Shown: one piece after another, positions 15,583 to 27,973 of the stretch
Position numbering within the stretch: position 1 is the first letter of the stretch
Layout of the letters: every line of letters starts with the position of its first letter
Source of the DNA: Sparassis latifolia
Taxonomy: Eukaryota > Basidiomycota > Agaricomycetes > Polyporales > Sparassidaceae
Assembly (NCBI GenBank): GCA_018466975.1
Contig: CM031556.1
Span: 3,348,001 to 3,412,000, forward strand
Direction: 5' to 3'
Length of the DNA: 64,000 nucleotides
Position numbers and translations under genes: made by a program
The notes under the pieces: generated by a model
The model's database searches: none
The model's input: only the letters and a program-made list of their open reading frames with translations
What the model was told of the DNA's origin: nothing

Positions 15583-16741
15583 TGCCCATCCATCACATGA
15601 TCTTGCCATTCCTGTCTGATTCGAAGACAAGGATCAGCTTCTACACTTCCTCTGAAATGATTTTTTCACACAAAAAATAGAGGGATGCTCTTGTGATGCA
15701 TGAAGAAACTACACTGCCAACTCAAACTACGGAAAATTGAGGTGTGCCAAAAAGTTCATCGGAAAGTTCAGAGTAGGACACCGAACCGCCAAAAAGTATT
15801 GAATACGGGGGGAGTTAATGTCGATGATCAAAGTTCCGCGTGCCCCTTGGGCGCAGGAGAGGCGGTTATCTACACCGAAAGTCACAGACGTTACGCTGTG
15901 CTGGCTGCAGTGGTTTTTTCGATGTCCGACGTTAGTGCTCGGCAGCCTCCGAGGCGGAGGAACGGCACAGTATGAACGTCACGCTTGCGAGACTACATCT
16001 GTATTGCATGTCCGGAGGTTAGTGTTGCATGTAAAACTGTCATGTTTAAAACATGTATGTTTTAAACGTGTTTTTAACACGTTAAAAACATGTTAAAAAC
16101 ATAAGGCCAAAATGCCTATGTCAATAAGTCCGGCGCCAATGGTCACATCGCGTCGGATTTCCCCATAGCGTACTCGGCCACGGCGTGCGGGGGTTGCTCA
16201 CAAGGCCTCATTTGAGGTCAGATGCTCTAGTTATAGACTACAACTTGACAGCCACTAACAGTTCTCCTTCAGATTTCATGTCCTTTTGGTCGAGCAGGGC
16301 GTAAGAGAACAGGTAACAGGTCTTCAGATGTAGGCTGACAGTTCCACTGGTAGGATACGGGGTCATCGAGTAGTAGAGTAGGAATATCATACGTACGGGC
16401 CCTCCGATCTCTTCTGCAGCCTCCAGAACAGACGCAAAAATGGAGAAATCTACAGTTTATAGTACGCGAAAATAGGTCATGTGACCACATGTTTTAAACG
16501 TTAAAAACATGGTGTCAAATACCTCTGGGACCTAACATGTTATAAACCTAACGTTAATAACCTGCCTTGAGTTTCTTACGCAACACTACCGGAGGTCCGC
16601 CTGCACTAGCCTCTAAACACGAAGCACGGGTTGACTGGATCCCGTAGCTGCACCGGTGCTACACCTACCTCAAGAAGGTCCCTCAAGAGAATCTCCCGCG
16701 TACGGATACTCTCGTTTGATCTCGGAAACCAAGGAGCTAGT
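15583..16741. other. Spacer with hairpin-forming AT motifs
   Basis: No supported gene. It contains an imperfect palindromic AT cluster at 16035-16102 and a related motif at 16488-16512, both built from catgttttaaacgt and ttaaaaacatg. The remainder is probably upstream sequence of the homeodomain-like gene. Confidence 0.4.
16035..16102. repeat. Palindromic AT-rich cluster
   Basis: Nested inverted repeats, for example aacgtgtt against aacacgtt, can form a short hairpin. A related copy of catgttttaaacgttaaaa occurs at 16488-16507, about 400 bp away. Confidence 0.6.
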
Positions 16742-18459
16742 ATGGCAAAGCACACCACCTCCTGCGACACCTTCCTTCCCTCAAAGTGCATTCCCGCTTC
16801 AGCCCGCATGTCCCCAGCAGCGGCGCACCCATCTCCGCCGGAGCCGAAGCGCAGAAAACTGTCACACTCAATGCCAGACACGTCCGTGTCTACGTCGAAT
16901 AGCAGCAAACGCCGCGTGAACCCCGAGAGCCTCGCGACACGCCTTGGCCCGGAGCTCGTCAGGGAGCTCGACGCGCTGCTCCGCCCCGGGATGTCGGAGA
17001 TGCCACCCTTCGCGGTGCGCCAGGCGATACAGGCCAAGTTCGGCGCCAACAGGCGGCACATCTACGACTGGTTCCACAGCAAGGGCCTCCGCGTGACCAA
17101 GGAGGAGAATCGTAGGGTGCCCCAAGACAGCTGCCCGCGCGCGCCGGTGCGTATTGGGGTCCATATATGCGCGCGATTTTGGTCACTGACGGTGGTACGG
17201 ATGCCGGTGCACAGAGGGCGATCAGGCAGGGCCCGTTGGCCGACTTGGCGCGGTCTACACCGTCGACGCCCAACAGCTGGAGTGATGACCCCACAGACAG
17301 CAACCGGTCTACTCCCAGCTTGCTTCTCACCCCTCCGAGCGGCGTACCCTGCGTATTTGGTCAGGCAAAGCAACGATGGTTCACCGGTAACTGCGACGAC
17401 TCACTGTATGAGTTCTCTTCCGACAAATACGACATGCGCGCTACTATGGTTCCTGTCACTTCCCTAGACGGTGTTCCCTCATCACCTTGCGTTGTCTCTG
17501 GCTCTTCTGAAGACGTCTCTGCTCATGCCAAGCAGCTGTTCGATCAGGTTGCCGAACTGCACAAACTTCAAGAGATCCGCAAGTCTGCTTGTCTGTCTCC
17601 GGTGCTACAGAACGAGAAGCTCAGTTTCCTGCAGCCTCTGGCCGACGGCGGTTGTCTATCTCAGCCTGAACGGGAAGCATACTATGAGTGTCTGTCTGGT
17701 GTCCTCGGCCCTGCGTGCGGCGTACAGGAGTCGGTAGGGACGTACAAAGCTTTCATGACGAGACAAGAGCAGATCTATTACGAACGGCTCCTCCCTGGAC
17801 ATAGTGTCTTCCCATTAACGCAACCGCAATGGGTAAATGGCAATAACTTCATGTCTACTAGTGCTCCTCGTGCAAGTCGATCCTTGGCTAGTGCTACCCT
17901 GGCTCGAGAGAGCCCTCTCGTTCCTCAGCTCAACTCTGACAACGTAGGTTGTCCTCCTGCGTCCCTGTTTGTGACGGACAGCGGAAGCACGGACTTCAGC
18001 AAATGGGTCCTTCACGGTGGGCGTTCCCACCCTACGAGCGCCGTATCCTCTCCTACGCACACGCCGACGCTGGCGTACAATATCAGCACGGAATCTGACA
18101 TCTCGAGCTTTTGGGCCTCCGGAGCAGGTGACGTGCCAGAACTTGATACTGCGCTCGACATCGCGGACATTCTGGAGAGCCCTGTGCTGCGGTCGCCGAA
18201 TTCAAGCCATGTACCCGAGCGACCTATGCGTGAACGTGCAGGCTTCCATAGCTTCCATGTCGCCTTGACAGAGCTCCCGCTGCAGTCGGTCCTTACGCCA
18301 CACTCATTCGCCAACTTCCATGGAAACGGGTTCTCGCTCCCGCTGCAGAAGCTCAAAGCGGTGCGCGGGCTAGAGAACACGGTCAAGACCAAGGAAAAGG
18401 CAAAACAGAAGAGCCGGGTGGGAAGGACGCGCACGCACTCTGCGGTAGGCAGGATGTGA
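16742..18459 (+). CDS. Homeodomain-like protein (549 aa)
   Basis: Two exons, 16742-17146 and 17215-18459, with a 68 nt GTGCGT...ACAG intron that joins in phase. The start ATG 16742 has A at -3 and G at +4. Residues ~60-120 resemble a homeodomain: a long first helix (ELVRELDALLRPG), a second helix (AVRQAIQAKFG) and a recognition-helix-like RRHIYDWFHSKGLRV. The WF pair is kept, but the asparagine nearly always found two residues after WF (position 51 in the homeodomain) is serine. The last ~410 residues are Ser/Pro-rich with no recognised domain and end in a basic tail (KTKEKAKQKSRVGR). It is probably nuclear. It does not look like the paired HD1/HD2 mating-type genes, having no partner beside it. 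The homeodomain call rests on helix pattern, not a search. Confidence 0.6.
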
Positions 18460-21400
18460 GCGGGCGTGTCAGTGTGTTTTCTTGTTATCTCCGTCAGATT
18501 GCCTTTCTGTCGGCGCTGACGTGTTGACGGCATCTGTGTGTTCTGCAGACATCACTATAGCTATGCCCGGAGCTTCGTTTGAACTGTTGTTTGCATCTGT
18601 CACGCCTTATCTCTCGATACTCTTATGTGTAAGTCCCTTGTATTCTTTCATGTTGGCTCTTGTGGGCTCATTCTATTTCGGTTAGTCGGTTAATTTCCGC
18701 GTGCGTTCTGTTCGCTCCTTGTGTCTGCTTTTGTGTGCTGAATTCGTTCTAGTGCATTTTCCAAGCGATACTAGATGCAGGATTTTCCATTCCACCCTCT
18801 GCTGTGTTCTCTCGTCAGCGCCTTCTCGTCTAGATCTCCATCATTCTCCTTCTCCATGGCTTTGTGTTTGATCTTCCACTCTCGCTCTTGTTCTTCGCAT
18901 CTTGCGACTGTCTGTTGGGTGCCTGCCTTGCGTCCATCAATTGCCGCCCGAAGTCAGATCTCTCGGAGGTCTCCAGCTCGGGGTTCGCCGTCGTCGTCGT
19001 TGTTTTCTCCTCCGGCGCAGCACCGTCCATCCATCCATCCATTCATCCATTCATCATTAGCGTACATCCTTCGTCGTCCGAAATTAATTCTTTGTACATA
19101 TTGCCCCCGAGTCGTCTGAATGTACGTTCTTCGGGTATCGATATGAAGCGTATACGTGTGAGCTGCGTACGTCTATGATCCGGCTGTGGTCCGCTCTGGC
19201 TTTGGCTTCCGAAGGATCTGTTGAGTGTTGAATCTTTAGCGTCGTGCGTCACCGCCTTGCGTTGGGCGCTGCGCCACTGGGAGCCCCTTCGAGATAACGG
19301 AAATGAATCCATACATTGGCCGGCGGCTGGGCTGGGCTTGTGGTGATTGGGAGCTGTGCTCTGCAATTCCCGTCTCATCTTGTCTGGTAGGTTCAAAACT
19401 CTGTTCTTGCTGTGTCCCACCAACGTAGAACCGTGCCAAGCTTCGACCCCAGCGCTGTGCAATTTTCGCCTACGGTGTACATATATGCTCAGTCTGCGCC
19501 GCGGCTTGGCTTCCGTTGTCGTGGACCTCATCTAAATCGCGGTGATGAATCGAGGACCATGCGTACACATACGTAGGTGGCTGTGAGCTCATTAGACAGG
19601 TGCGCTATGTCATACGCGAAAGTGTAAGGGGCGACGCGTAGGATTGGACTAAGGATAAGGGACATCGTAGTAAGCAGGCCTCAGATGGGCCCAATCCCCT
19701 CGCGAGACGCTCCTCCTGAGCAGATTACACTAAGGTCCTTTCCTCGAACGCATGGTAGCTCGTTCTTGCTCGGGGAGCAGGCTATCTTAATTAATTACCG
19801 CAGGCGGAAATGCTAGGCACAGACATGCAAGCTAGTCTCGCCGCAGAGTCACTGTCTTGCTTTGGAGCCACAGGGTTCGGGCCCGCAACGTGCACGGGTA
19901 CAGGAACTATGTGGTGCACAAACCTGAGAAGAGGGAACAAACAGCACGCGGGTGATAGACTCGATATCGCGAGGTCGACCTCGATCAGCTAGCACGCATA
20001 GCAGGCAGGTATTGTATTCATGCTCGATGTTCATATGACACCAGGAACAAGCCAAGACGCAGCGCGTGTCCCCTATCGGCGACGACGTCATGCAGAGAGG
20101 GAAGAATCCGATTTTCAGCCGCAACAATTCGACGTTCGCGATGTCGACGATACCAGACAGCATCAATCGATACGAGCGTGCAGCCAAAATCGGGGGTGCG
20201 ATGAGTCGACGATAATTCGGCAGCTGGCAGCAGGCACAGTTAGCGCTGCCAGCGGGTAGCCGACAAGACCCCGATATTTACCATCAAGCTGAAAGCTGTG
20301 TTCTCGAGCGGCGCAGAATTAAGCCAGAACGGAAGGGCGAGCGGACGCCGCAGTCGAGAATGTTCACAGAGAGAAAAAGAAGATACACGTGGAGATGCTC
20401 GCGAGGGCGTAGGAAAAGAATGGAGCACAGCAAGCGGCAGACATGGGAGGAGGCGCAGGCAGGAACGCCCGCCGTCCCTTCGAACTCGAACGCTGCGAGA
20501 CAGGACAGTCCACGAGACCTCCCATGAAAGGGTGCGGCGGTCGGAAATGAAGTGAAGAACATCGCGCTATGCTGCGTCGTACGTCGCGGCGGTCTAGCTC
20601 CTGTCAGAGAAAGTGTGCCACCGGAAAAGAAGAAGGCGGTTTGCCAAAGATATCTTGTCCTTGCATTGGTGAGACGGGCAGATGGGGGTCACGAGGGTCG
20701 CCCCACCGAGGAGAGTGAGTAAACAATCGCGCGGAATTGTCACTGTACCTGCCGTCCACGAACCGATGGAGGGAGCGAAGCTTGGGATACGTCCACGGAA
20801 GGAGGAGACCCAGGCCAGATCGATGGCAAGCACGTACCCCAGGTCATGATCACTGATCAGCACACAACGCGGGCACAAAATGGAGACGCGATTGAACCAT
20901 CCAAACATCGATCGGCGCGGTCATGCGACCAGTGAAATGAATCCAGTGACGTATGGCATCGATATCGAAGGCAGCGCGAACTGGGTGTGACGATCTGGCT
21001 TAAGTGATAGCAGGGGCAGTTAATTCAGTCGTCGAAGGAGAAGTACGTACGGATAATGGTGGTTGGAGCGAGCGGGTTGGTCTGGGCTGCGAGAATGCAC
21101 ATCAATGACTGACTGGGAGGCATCACACGACCGCGGGCGAGATTGCATGACGCGACTTGCAAGTAAGGATGTGAGCCTTGGCGACGCGTGTGCCGGAGGT
21201 GTAGCGATGTGCTCACGAGACGAGACGTGGTGATCATGCCAGTGGAATATCAATACCAGTAGTCATGTACTGATCATCTGAGCGTCGGAGACGCGGTACA
21301 GTGCCGCGGAGGGAACCTGCTTCGTGTCGATATCGAAGAGCCATTATTGAAAGGCATTGAGTGACTTCTGAACGCCCAGTGGAGATCAGGGGGCACGATG

Positions 21401-23890
21401 CGCGCAGACTGAGCGTCCGACGCTCATTCGACGACCTCGAAAGCTGCGACGCATGTCAGTGCGCGTCGCACTGACCTGGCGATAATCACCTTCATCATAT
21501 CCTATCAGCGTGCGGTGCAGTGTCGTCTCAGTCCGTATCGGATCAGTCTGCCATGTCTGTGGCCAAAGATATGTATTGTATACGTCAGAACCACTTTAAA
21601 GACGCTGCACCGTGTCCGACCTACCTGAAGTGAGTGCCTGGGTGTCTCTCCTACGACGAGCCGCACGTTCAACGTGTGTTCAATGAGCCACCGGGAGATA
21701 TGAGCGTGCCTGACTCGATCATACTAGGCAGTTGCGATGCGATGACTACTGCTCGCAGCAAAGCAGACACTGACAGTTGGCCGTGGCGTACGCGTCAGCC
21801 CGATACTGGGCTCTCAGAGCTGCGATTCAGAGCTATAGGTAGAGATACGGGCCTATCTGTGTACCCACAGTCATCTCTACCACCCTACACGGATCACGTC
21901 TCATCTTGTGTTGCATGTGCACCCTACCTACACACGAACAGATGTCATGCTGCTTGGGGAAGGCGCGTCCCAGTAGGAAGGACTCAAGCGACGCATCTAC
22001 GCGTTCCAAATCTATCAAGTACGATGAAGTTGAGACATATAGATATCGCGGTCAGCGAACGTAAGCGCGAAACATGGCAGTGGGAGAACTTCGTGCCTCG
22101 TGTCTTCAGCGGCTCAGGATTGTCGTATCGAATTCCGCAAGCGACGCGAGACGCAGGCATCGGCCGTATCTCTATCGACACGTTACGGCACGCGTCAATA
22201 AGAACGCGAACAGTGGAGTGCAGCGAAACGCTTGCGCCCAGCAAGCTTGTGAGACCAAATCTGAGAACCGCTGCAGGACACGCCTCCGACCAACACGTGT
22301 ACGTGCAGTTGTTCTGAGGGCGACATAACGAGTCGCAGCGTGTCGCAACACGCTGCAGGATATCATCGACCCAAGCCTAGGACCAGCGTACGCGTAGCAG
22401 GGCACGGGGCTCTGCGAACGACAGCAGTGGACGCCCTCGTGTAATGCACGACGTTTACTACGGGGCGCGGGAGTGGGTGGTTGCGTTCGGATCTTGGACC
22501 TACGGCTGTTCGATTAGATAACAGAAGGCATTGAACGCGAATAGAACAGATGAGAGGATGAGAATTCGGATTGTAAGGCACGTTCGCAGTCATACAGAAA
22601 CATAAACACGCCGAGCGGGCCGGAGGGCGCAGACACGGTCGCGTCCGGGGTTGTACAGTGGTACGGAGGACGGGACGGGACGAGGAAGGCTAATGTTGCG
22701 AGTGGTAACGGTGGTCGTCGCGATTAGCTGAGCATAACCACGGACGGCTGCGGCGTGCGGGCAAAGCGCGCTATTTGTAGGCGACAGCCTGGGAGCAGGG
22801 AATGGGTGCGGTGAAATTGGCCAAAGCTGGGAAGAGGATCTTGCACGGGTAACTGCGAGAGCTCTGTCGGTGTGAACACATGGAAGATGTGCGGAGGTGC
22901 TGACTTATGCTTGCGGAAGGATTACGGGCGAACTATTCGGTGCCGGCGTTGGGCTAGGTATCCACATAACCGGCGAGGACGATCGCGGGCGCGGAAGCAT
23001 ATCTGTGTTCGGGCTCAGTTGGGCTCGGCGACATTCATAAACGGCCATTCGGGTGACAACAGCACATGGAGACGGAACACAAGCCATCCTGAAAGCGAAT
23101 TCGGATGACGAGTAGCAGAGAGATAAGTACGCCCTGGGCCGACGGCAGTGTGGTTGTTTGAGATGAGCATGTTTTCCGGCAGATACCCGTCATCAAGGTT
23201 TTTGTGATGAATTAACGGCATGACAGTACAAAGCGAGAGGTTTAGTGTGGGATCGGAAGAACAAGTGTTTGAAGTAGCTAGGAGAATAATGGGATGCTCA
23301 GGTGGCACGCCGCACAGCGACCGAGAGGAGGGGACGAAGGACAGCCAAGCTGCTGACCTCAAAGGGTCGTGCGCTGCTGGCTTTCGTGACATCTGACAGA
23401 GGACACCAGTTCTAGATAAATGGGAAGAGAGGAGAAGACGACGCGCATTGAAGGCGAAGTTACCCGAATTGGCACGCGGGGACTGCCGGCTTAGTCAGGA
23501 TTATTATCTGCCAATAAGAGGCGTGATATAGGCGTGGGAAAGGGAAACAGGATATCCAGGAATTGAAAAATAAGGGGAATGCCCAAGTCCATTTTGTGGC
23601 GACAGGATCATCCCCTGCTCCTTTCCTCCTCATCTCCGTCTTCCTCATCGCAGCAGACGCTCCGCTCGAGTCAGATCATATCATTCACCCATCAGGCGTC
23701 CCGAGCTCTAGTAGCCTGCCTCGAGGCATTCCGTCGCGCATATCCCCGTCGCGTGGCTGAGCCTGCACTGCACTCTTCTTCTCACAGACCCACCAGGTAT
23801 ATTTACCCTCGTCTTCGCTCCATTTCCCCCTTTCCGTCGTCCCATAATTCAGCTCCATTCGTCCGAAGGGCGAAGGCTCCTCCATCGACC
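18460..23890. other. ~5.4 kb gap without a recognisable gene
   Basis: The longest gene-free run in the window. Frames occur on both strands (the longest 227 codons near 21634-22317) but show no family motif, no splice-joined continuation and ordinary composition. A (TCCA)n/(TTCA)n microsatellite lies near 19023-19055. The first few hundred bases may be 3' UTR of the homeodomain-like gene. The last ~300, with a CT-rich tract at 23600-23640 and TATATTTA near 23797, look like the promoter of the next gene. Confidence 0.5.
19023..19055. repeat. (TCCA)n / (TTCA)n microsatellite
   Basis: Consecutive tetranucleotide units are seen directly. Confidence 0.8.
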
Positions 23891-26341
23891 ATGGATTGTC
23901 GCGGTCGCTCGAGGGACATCTCGCCCATTGCATTCGCCCGCTCCTCGCACGACCGTCCAATCCGCGCGCAGATATCCGTCAACTTTGTTCCCCAATCTAA
24001 TCTCCTCAAATATCCGCCGCGCCACGACGCGAGTGCGGCCACCTATCAACCGCGTTCTCCCTCCCCATTCACGCGCCACTGCCGCAACATCAACATGGCC
24101 TGCATTGTTCAACCAGTCGCTTCAACTTCTCGTTTGTCTTCCTCGCCATCACCACCGTCAGCACACTTCCATCTTCCGCTATCATCCTCTCCCGTTGACT
24201 TACTCGTCCGCAGCCGTTCCGCGAGCACAATGGACTCCGACTCCCCCAAGTCCACGCCCCCCGAGCCACGCACTCCTCCAGAGTTCGTAAACCCCCTCTC
24301 GAGGCCACTTGACTACTACGACTCTCCGCCCTCCCCACCACGCACTCTGCAGGACCAAATGCAATCTGCATACGCACTGGACAATATGCACCTTGCCAAG
24401 GTCCTCCTCTTGAAGCTCCAAGGCATAGAAGTCAGCGGAGACGACGACCCGCGAATTGCTGCCGTCGCAGATGAAGACTTCTCGAGCTCGTTTGTTCCTC
24501 CGGGCGGGCTGCAACTTGATGAGGAGATCCAACGAAAGTGTAGAGATGGCGAGAGGCGCGAGCGAGAGAGGCGCCTGAGGATGGAGCGAGCGGCACGCTT
24601 GAAGGCATGCGAGCGGCTATGGGAGGTGAGCACCCGGAGGGTACGGGAAGAGCGGGCAAGGATCACTAGGAAGAAAGAGGAAGAGGCGCGCCTAAGACGG
24701 AGGCATGAAATTGAGGCGCGAGAGCGGGAGAAGGTGCGCGAGGCGCGTGAGCGCGAGCTGGAGCAGCAGAGGCAGAAGCGACACTTGCGTTTGGTCAGCA
24801 GCCTCAACCAGCGCCCGCTGCTCTGCTACGACGCCCTCCCATACGAGCGCGCTCCCCAGCCGGGGTCTCCCTCACGGCAAGTGGATGACGACCTCTTTCA
24901 TTACGCCGTGATGCCGTTTACCCCGTCCCGCTCCTCTTCGTCCTTGTGCAGCATTTCTTCCGCGGACGACCATATCCTCAGTTTACCTCGTGCTTGCCGC
25001 GAGTTGGCACTGCAGCACAGCCAGAGCATAGGCCGGGCCATCCCTTTCACCGACGTGATCGCGAGTATGCACGGCCCTCTCTTTCCTGCGGACGAACACG
25101 CACAGTCATTCTCGAGACGGAGCCCAGCACAGATAGAGCTGTTGGAAAGTCTCTTGAAGGTTGTTGACTGGGAAGAGGACGAGCAAGACAAAGACAAGAC
25201 CCGTGAGAACCTCAGCACGAGAGACACAGCCGCTCAGCGGAAAGACGCGGACCGTGCCGCAGCGAAATGTCTCAGTCCTGGGACGAAAGCAGGTCTCTCT
25301 ACCAGGTCGTCCTCGGTCAACACCATTACTCGCTCGAATTCATGGTTCTCATTCTGCAGTCGCAGTTCGCGGACCTCGGTTTCGACTGCCCTCACCACTC
25401 CGTCCTCCTCACCGCTCTCGCCACATAAGGTTCCAGCGCTTCTTCCTATACCAGCGATATCCTCTCCGCTTGCAGCTAATGAAGTCAAGCGTCCATCTTC
25501 TCGGCCACCCCCTTCTCTGAGCCCACTTCCGGCGCCTGACCACCCCCTTGCACCTATCCCAGCATTCCCAACTAAGCGCTCGGGTCCGCTCAGTCCTGCT
25601 CGTGGTCGTCCCCTCACCAGAGGTGCGACTGCGCGGCGAGCCCCATCAACTGCGAGTGACACGACAGTACGGAGCGACACGACAGTACGGGGCGAAGAAG
25701 TCGGACTTGTACGGCGTATGAGCCAGTCCGTATCGAATTTGGTGGACCTCGCAACCCAATTCCAGCGTGCATACGTGAAGGCGACTTTCTTCAGCGTTGG
25801 CGTTGATGTTCTCTCGCGCTCCCGCTCTGACTCACGGGGTAGCTCCAGTTCCCGCTCGCCCTCTCGTTCGCGTGCGCGGTACGTGCAAGACCTGCGGATT
25901 CCTAACACCGGCGGTCCCAAGGAAGGATTGAAGCCAGAGGGGTACCGCGCGCTTTCTAGCGACGTGCACGTCTTCATGTGCGCGACTGCAGAGCGTTCGG
26001 ACGCTCTGCGCCCCACACGCTCACTCATCCCACTCTCATGGACCGGCTCGTCTCACATATTCCCCCCATACGCGCGCATATTTTCACCGCCTTTGTCGCC
26101 CCCACGCTCACCGTTCAAACCCCTAAGCGTGCTCTCGCGGGAGCCGCGCCTGCGTCCCGTCGCGAACCCGCTCCTTCTGCGCCTGCAGGCTCTGCAGAAC
26201 ATATGCGCAGATCACGAGGTCGTGTGGGAGGGCCGTGCACGCGAGGGGCGCATGTCCGCGGGGAAGGAGAAGATGCTCGGCGTTGCGTGGGAGGGCATCG
26301 GGAAGAGCGGGCTCGGGTGGGAGGTAAGTGCGGTTTACTGA
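23891..26341 (+). CDS. Ser/Pro-rich coiled-coil protein of unknown function (816 aa)
   Basis: One long open frame. It extends upstream to ATG 23579, but a TATATTTA motif near 23797 and a CT-rich promoter-like tract put the likely first ATG at 23891 (context gaccATGG); ATG 24095 is a further in-frame option. Residues ~215-305 form a highly charged coiled coil (Arg/Glu repeats such as RRERERRLRMERAARLK). The rest is low-complexity Ser/Pro-rich, with a short duplicated SDTTVR. Codon 3 bias and length support real coding. A perfect GTAAGT lies four codons before the stop, so the last exon may instead splice to sequence near 26490. I do not recognise the family. Confidence 0.7.
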   Translation: MDCRGRSRDISPIAFARSSHDRPIRAQISVNFVPQSNLLKYPPRHDASAATYQPRSPSPFTRHCRNINMACIVQPVASTSRLSSSPSPPSAHFHLPLSSSPVDLLVRSRSASTMDSDSPKSTPPEPRTPPEFVNPLSRPLDYYDSPPSPPRTLQDQMQSAYALDNMHLAKVLLLKLQGIEVSGDDDPRIAAVADEDFSSSFVPPGGLQLDEEIQRKCRDGERRERERRLRMERAARLKACERLWEVSTRRVREERARITRKKEEEARLRRRHEIEAREREKVREARERELEQQRQKRHLRLVSSLNQRPLLCYDALPYERAPQPGSPSRQVDDDLFHYAVMPFTPSRSSSSLCSISSADDHILSLPRACRELALQHSQSIGRAIPFTDVIASMHGPLFPADEHAQSFSRRSPAQIELLESLLKVVDWEEDEQDKDKTRENLSTRDTAAQRKDADRAAAKCLSPGTKAGLSTRSSSVNTITRSNSWFSFCSRSSRTSVSTALTTPSSSPLSPHKVPALLPIPAISSPLAANEVKRPSSRPPPSLSPLPAPDHPLAPIPAFPTKRSGPLSPARGRPLTRGATARRAPSTASDTTVRSDTTVRGEEVGLVRRMSQSVSNLVDLATQFQRAYVKATFFSVGVDVLSRSRSDSRGSSSSRSPSRSRARYVQDLRIPNTGGPKEGLKPEGYRALSSDVHVFMCATAERSDALRPTRSLIPLSWTGSSHIFPPYARIFSPPLSPPRSPFKPLSVLSREPRLRPVANPLLLRLQALQNICADHEVVWEGRAREGRMSAGKEKMLGVAWEGIGKSGLGWEVSAVY

Positions 26342-27973
26342 TGTTCGTTGCTCGGACTTTTGCGTCGCGAGGTCGGGGGCGTAGGCGTGCCCCCTTGGAT
26401 AGTGACTCCTACGTTAATTCTAATCGTCGTCGTCGCTGTCGATTGCTATGGCTGTTTTCCCTTGTAGATTCTAATGTGTACTACCTCTGTAGCTCGTTCT
26501 CGCGTAGATACCCTGTCTTGTATGATTCTTTCGTATGTTAATACCACGTTTAGTCGATTCGTCTCGAAACTTCGAGCGTGTGTTGAGTTGCCGGTGTGTA
26601 ATCGTCGAGGAAGAAGCCGATGTTCGGACTGCAACACTGGATGCGGATTAGACCAATCTGCGAGGCAGACACGTCGCAGACGGTCTATGTCGAATGGCGC
26701 AATCTGCGCAGACCCGGATGGACGTGCCCAGGGGTGATTGCGAGGGCCCAACGAAGTCTGCGAACGGTCCAATCCCTGGCTCTGGTCCTCGAACGGGAGT
26801 ATGCAGGTGCACGCCTCCGGACCCGTTGCTCTGCCTGGGGGTAACCAATCGGCTACGCTTCTCCTGGAGACCTCAAAAGTAGGGTTGCACCGGTGCGGCT
26901 CCCGAGGGTTGCGGTTCTGCCACGGGTACAATTTGAATACGAGATGCTCGGCCGAGGCAAGACACTGCAATATGCCTATCGTCGGCATAAGAATCGGTGC
27001 GATATGATGGACGAAGGGATACCCTTGCCTTCGAGAACTAAAGGATGTTTGAAATTGGAGGGCGTAACGTGCATATGCATGGGACTCCGAGAGATTGACA
27101 TAGAGGTCTCTAGGGAGGATCCGTCCTGCTTATCAGAATTAACCCGGAGGAAGTCGGTTGGGATTGCAGGAATTTCGGAAATCACGGCCCTGCAGAATGC
27201 AAGGAATGGGGACGGAGGGACAAGGGACAGCAAGGACTGTATTAACGTGCTGCTGCTGAAGTTGCCGCCACAACGCGTCGATGCACTTCTCACTTATCGC
27301 AGCTGTTGACAGTTTGCAGAAGAACCCCGGTCCGACGAGCGTGAAAAACATTCAAAATGACACTGATTATGTTACGCACCTGCACTCCATCATCCATAGC
27401 TACGTGAGTACAACCAATGACTTCAGGCAGACCTCAAACGAATATTAACGGGTAGTCAGGATGTAAATGCCAGTCAAAAGTGATCGTCGACAAGAAATCA
27501 TGGGGTACAGCATACCGCTTCATGTCGGTTGACAAGGCAGGTGACTGTTCAACCCACTGACATGAACGTCGAGCAGCCACCCTCCAATCTATGCGAATAT
27601 TGCACCCCGAAAAATGCTAAGACATTAATGCATTCTCCGTGAGAGTCAGTCTCATGGACTCCTTACGACCGCAAAGCCTCACCTTAGTGACAATTGCCGA
27701 AGGGGTCCGTGAAGATTCTTGTAACAGATGGATGTATATGTCACGCAGCCGAAGCACGGCTTCCAACGGTCATCTTCAAATCATACTCGACATCTTGTTA
27801 GCTGTTGCGGGGCTCAGCAGAAAAATAGTCACGACTAAACCACGTAGTATGATATATTCGTCGGCAGGTATATGAAGTATTGACCAAACAGCGATTCCAA
27901 AGCTGAGAGGGAAGTGAGCAATTGCAACATGCTCTTTTCGGCACAACACCACTTACACGACATCAAGCCACCA
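26342..27973. other. Intergenic, nothing recognised
   Basis: 1.6 kb between the coiled-coil gene and the 3' end of the minus-strand SIKE-family gene. Frames on both strands lack motif or splice support. It may contain the final exon of the upstream gene and 3' UTRs. Confidence 0.4.

Noticed and set aside
16742..18459. Mating-type HD1/HD2 locus
   Set aside because: Only one homeodomain-like gene, no divergent partner, no neighbouring mip or beta-flanking gene, and a non-canonical recognition helix.
21634..22317. 227-codon plus-strand open frame in the large gap
   Set aside because: No family motif, no splice-joined continuation, competing frames on the other strand and composition like the surrounding spacer.
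25234..26028. 264-codon minus-strand frame
   Set aside because: Shadow of the Ser/Pro-rich coiled-coil gene on the plus strand.
26446..26988. 180-codon minus-strand frame
   Set aside because: No recognisable motif or intron structure, and it overlaps the probable 3' region of the upstream gene. Treated as chance.
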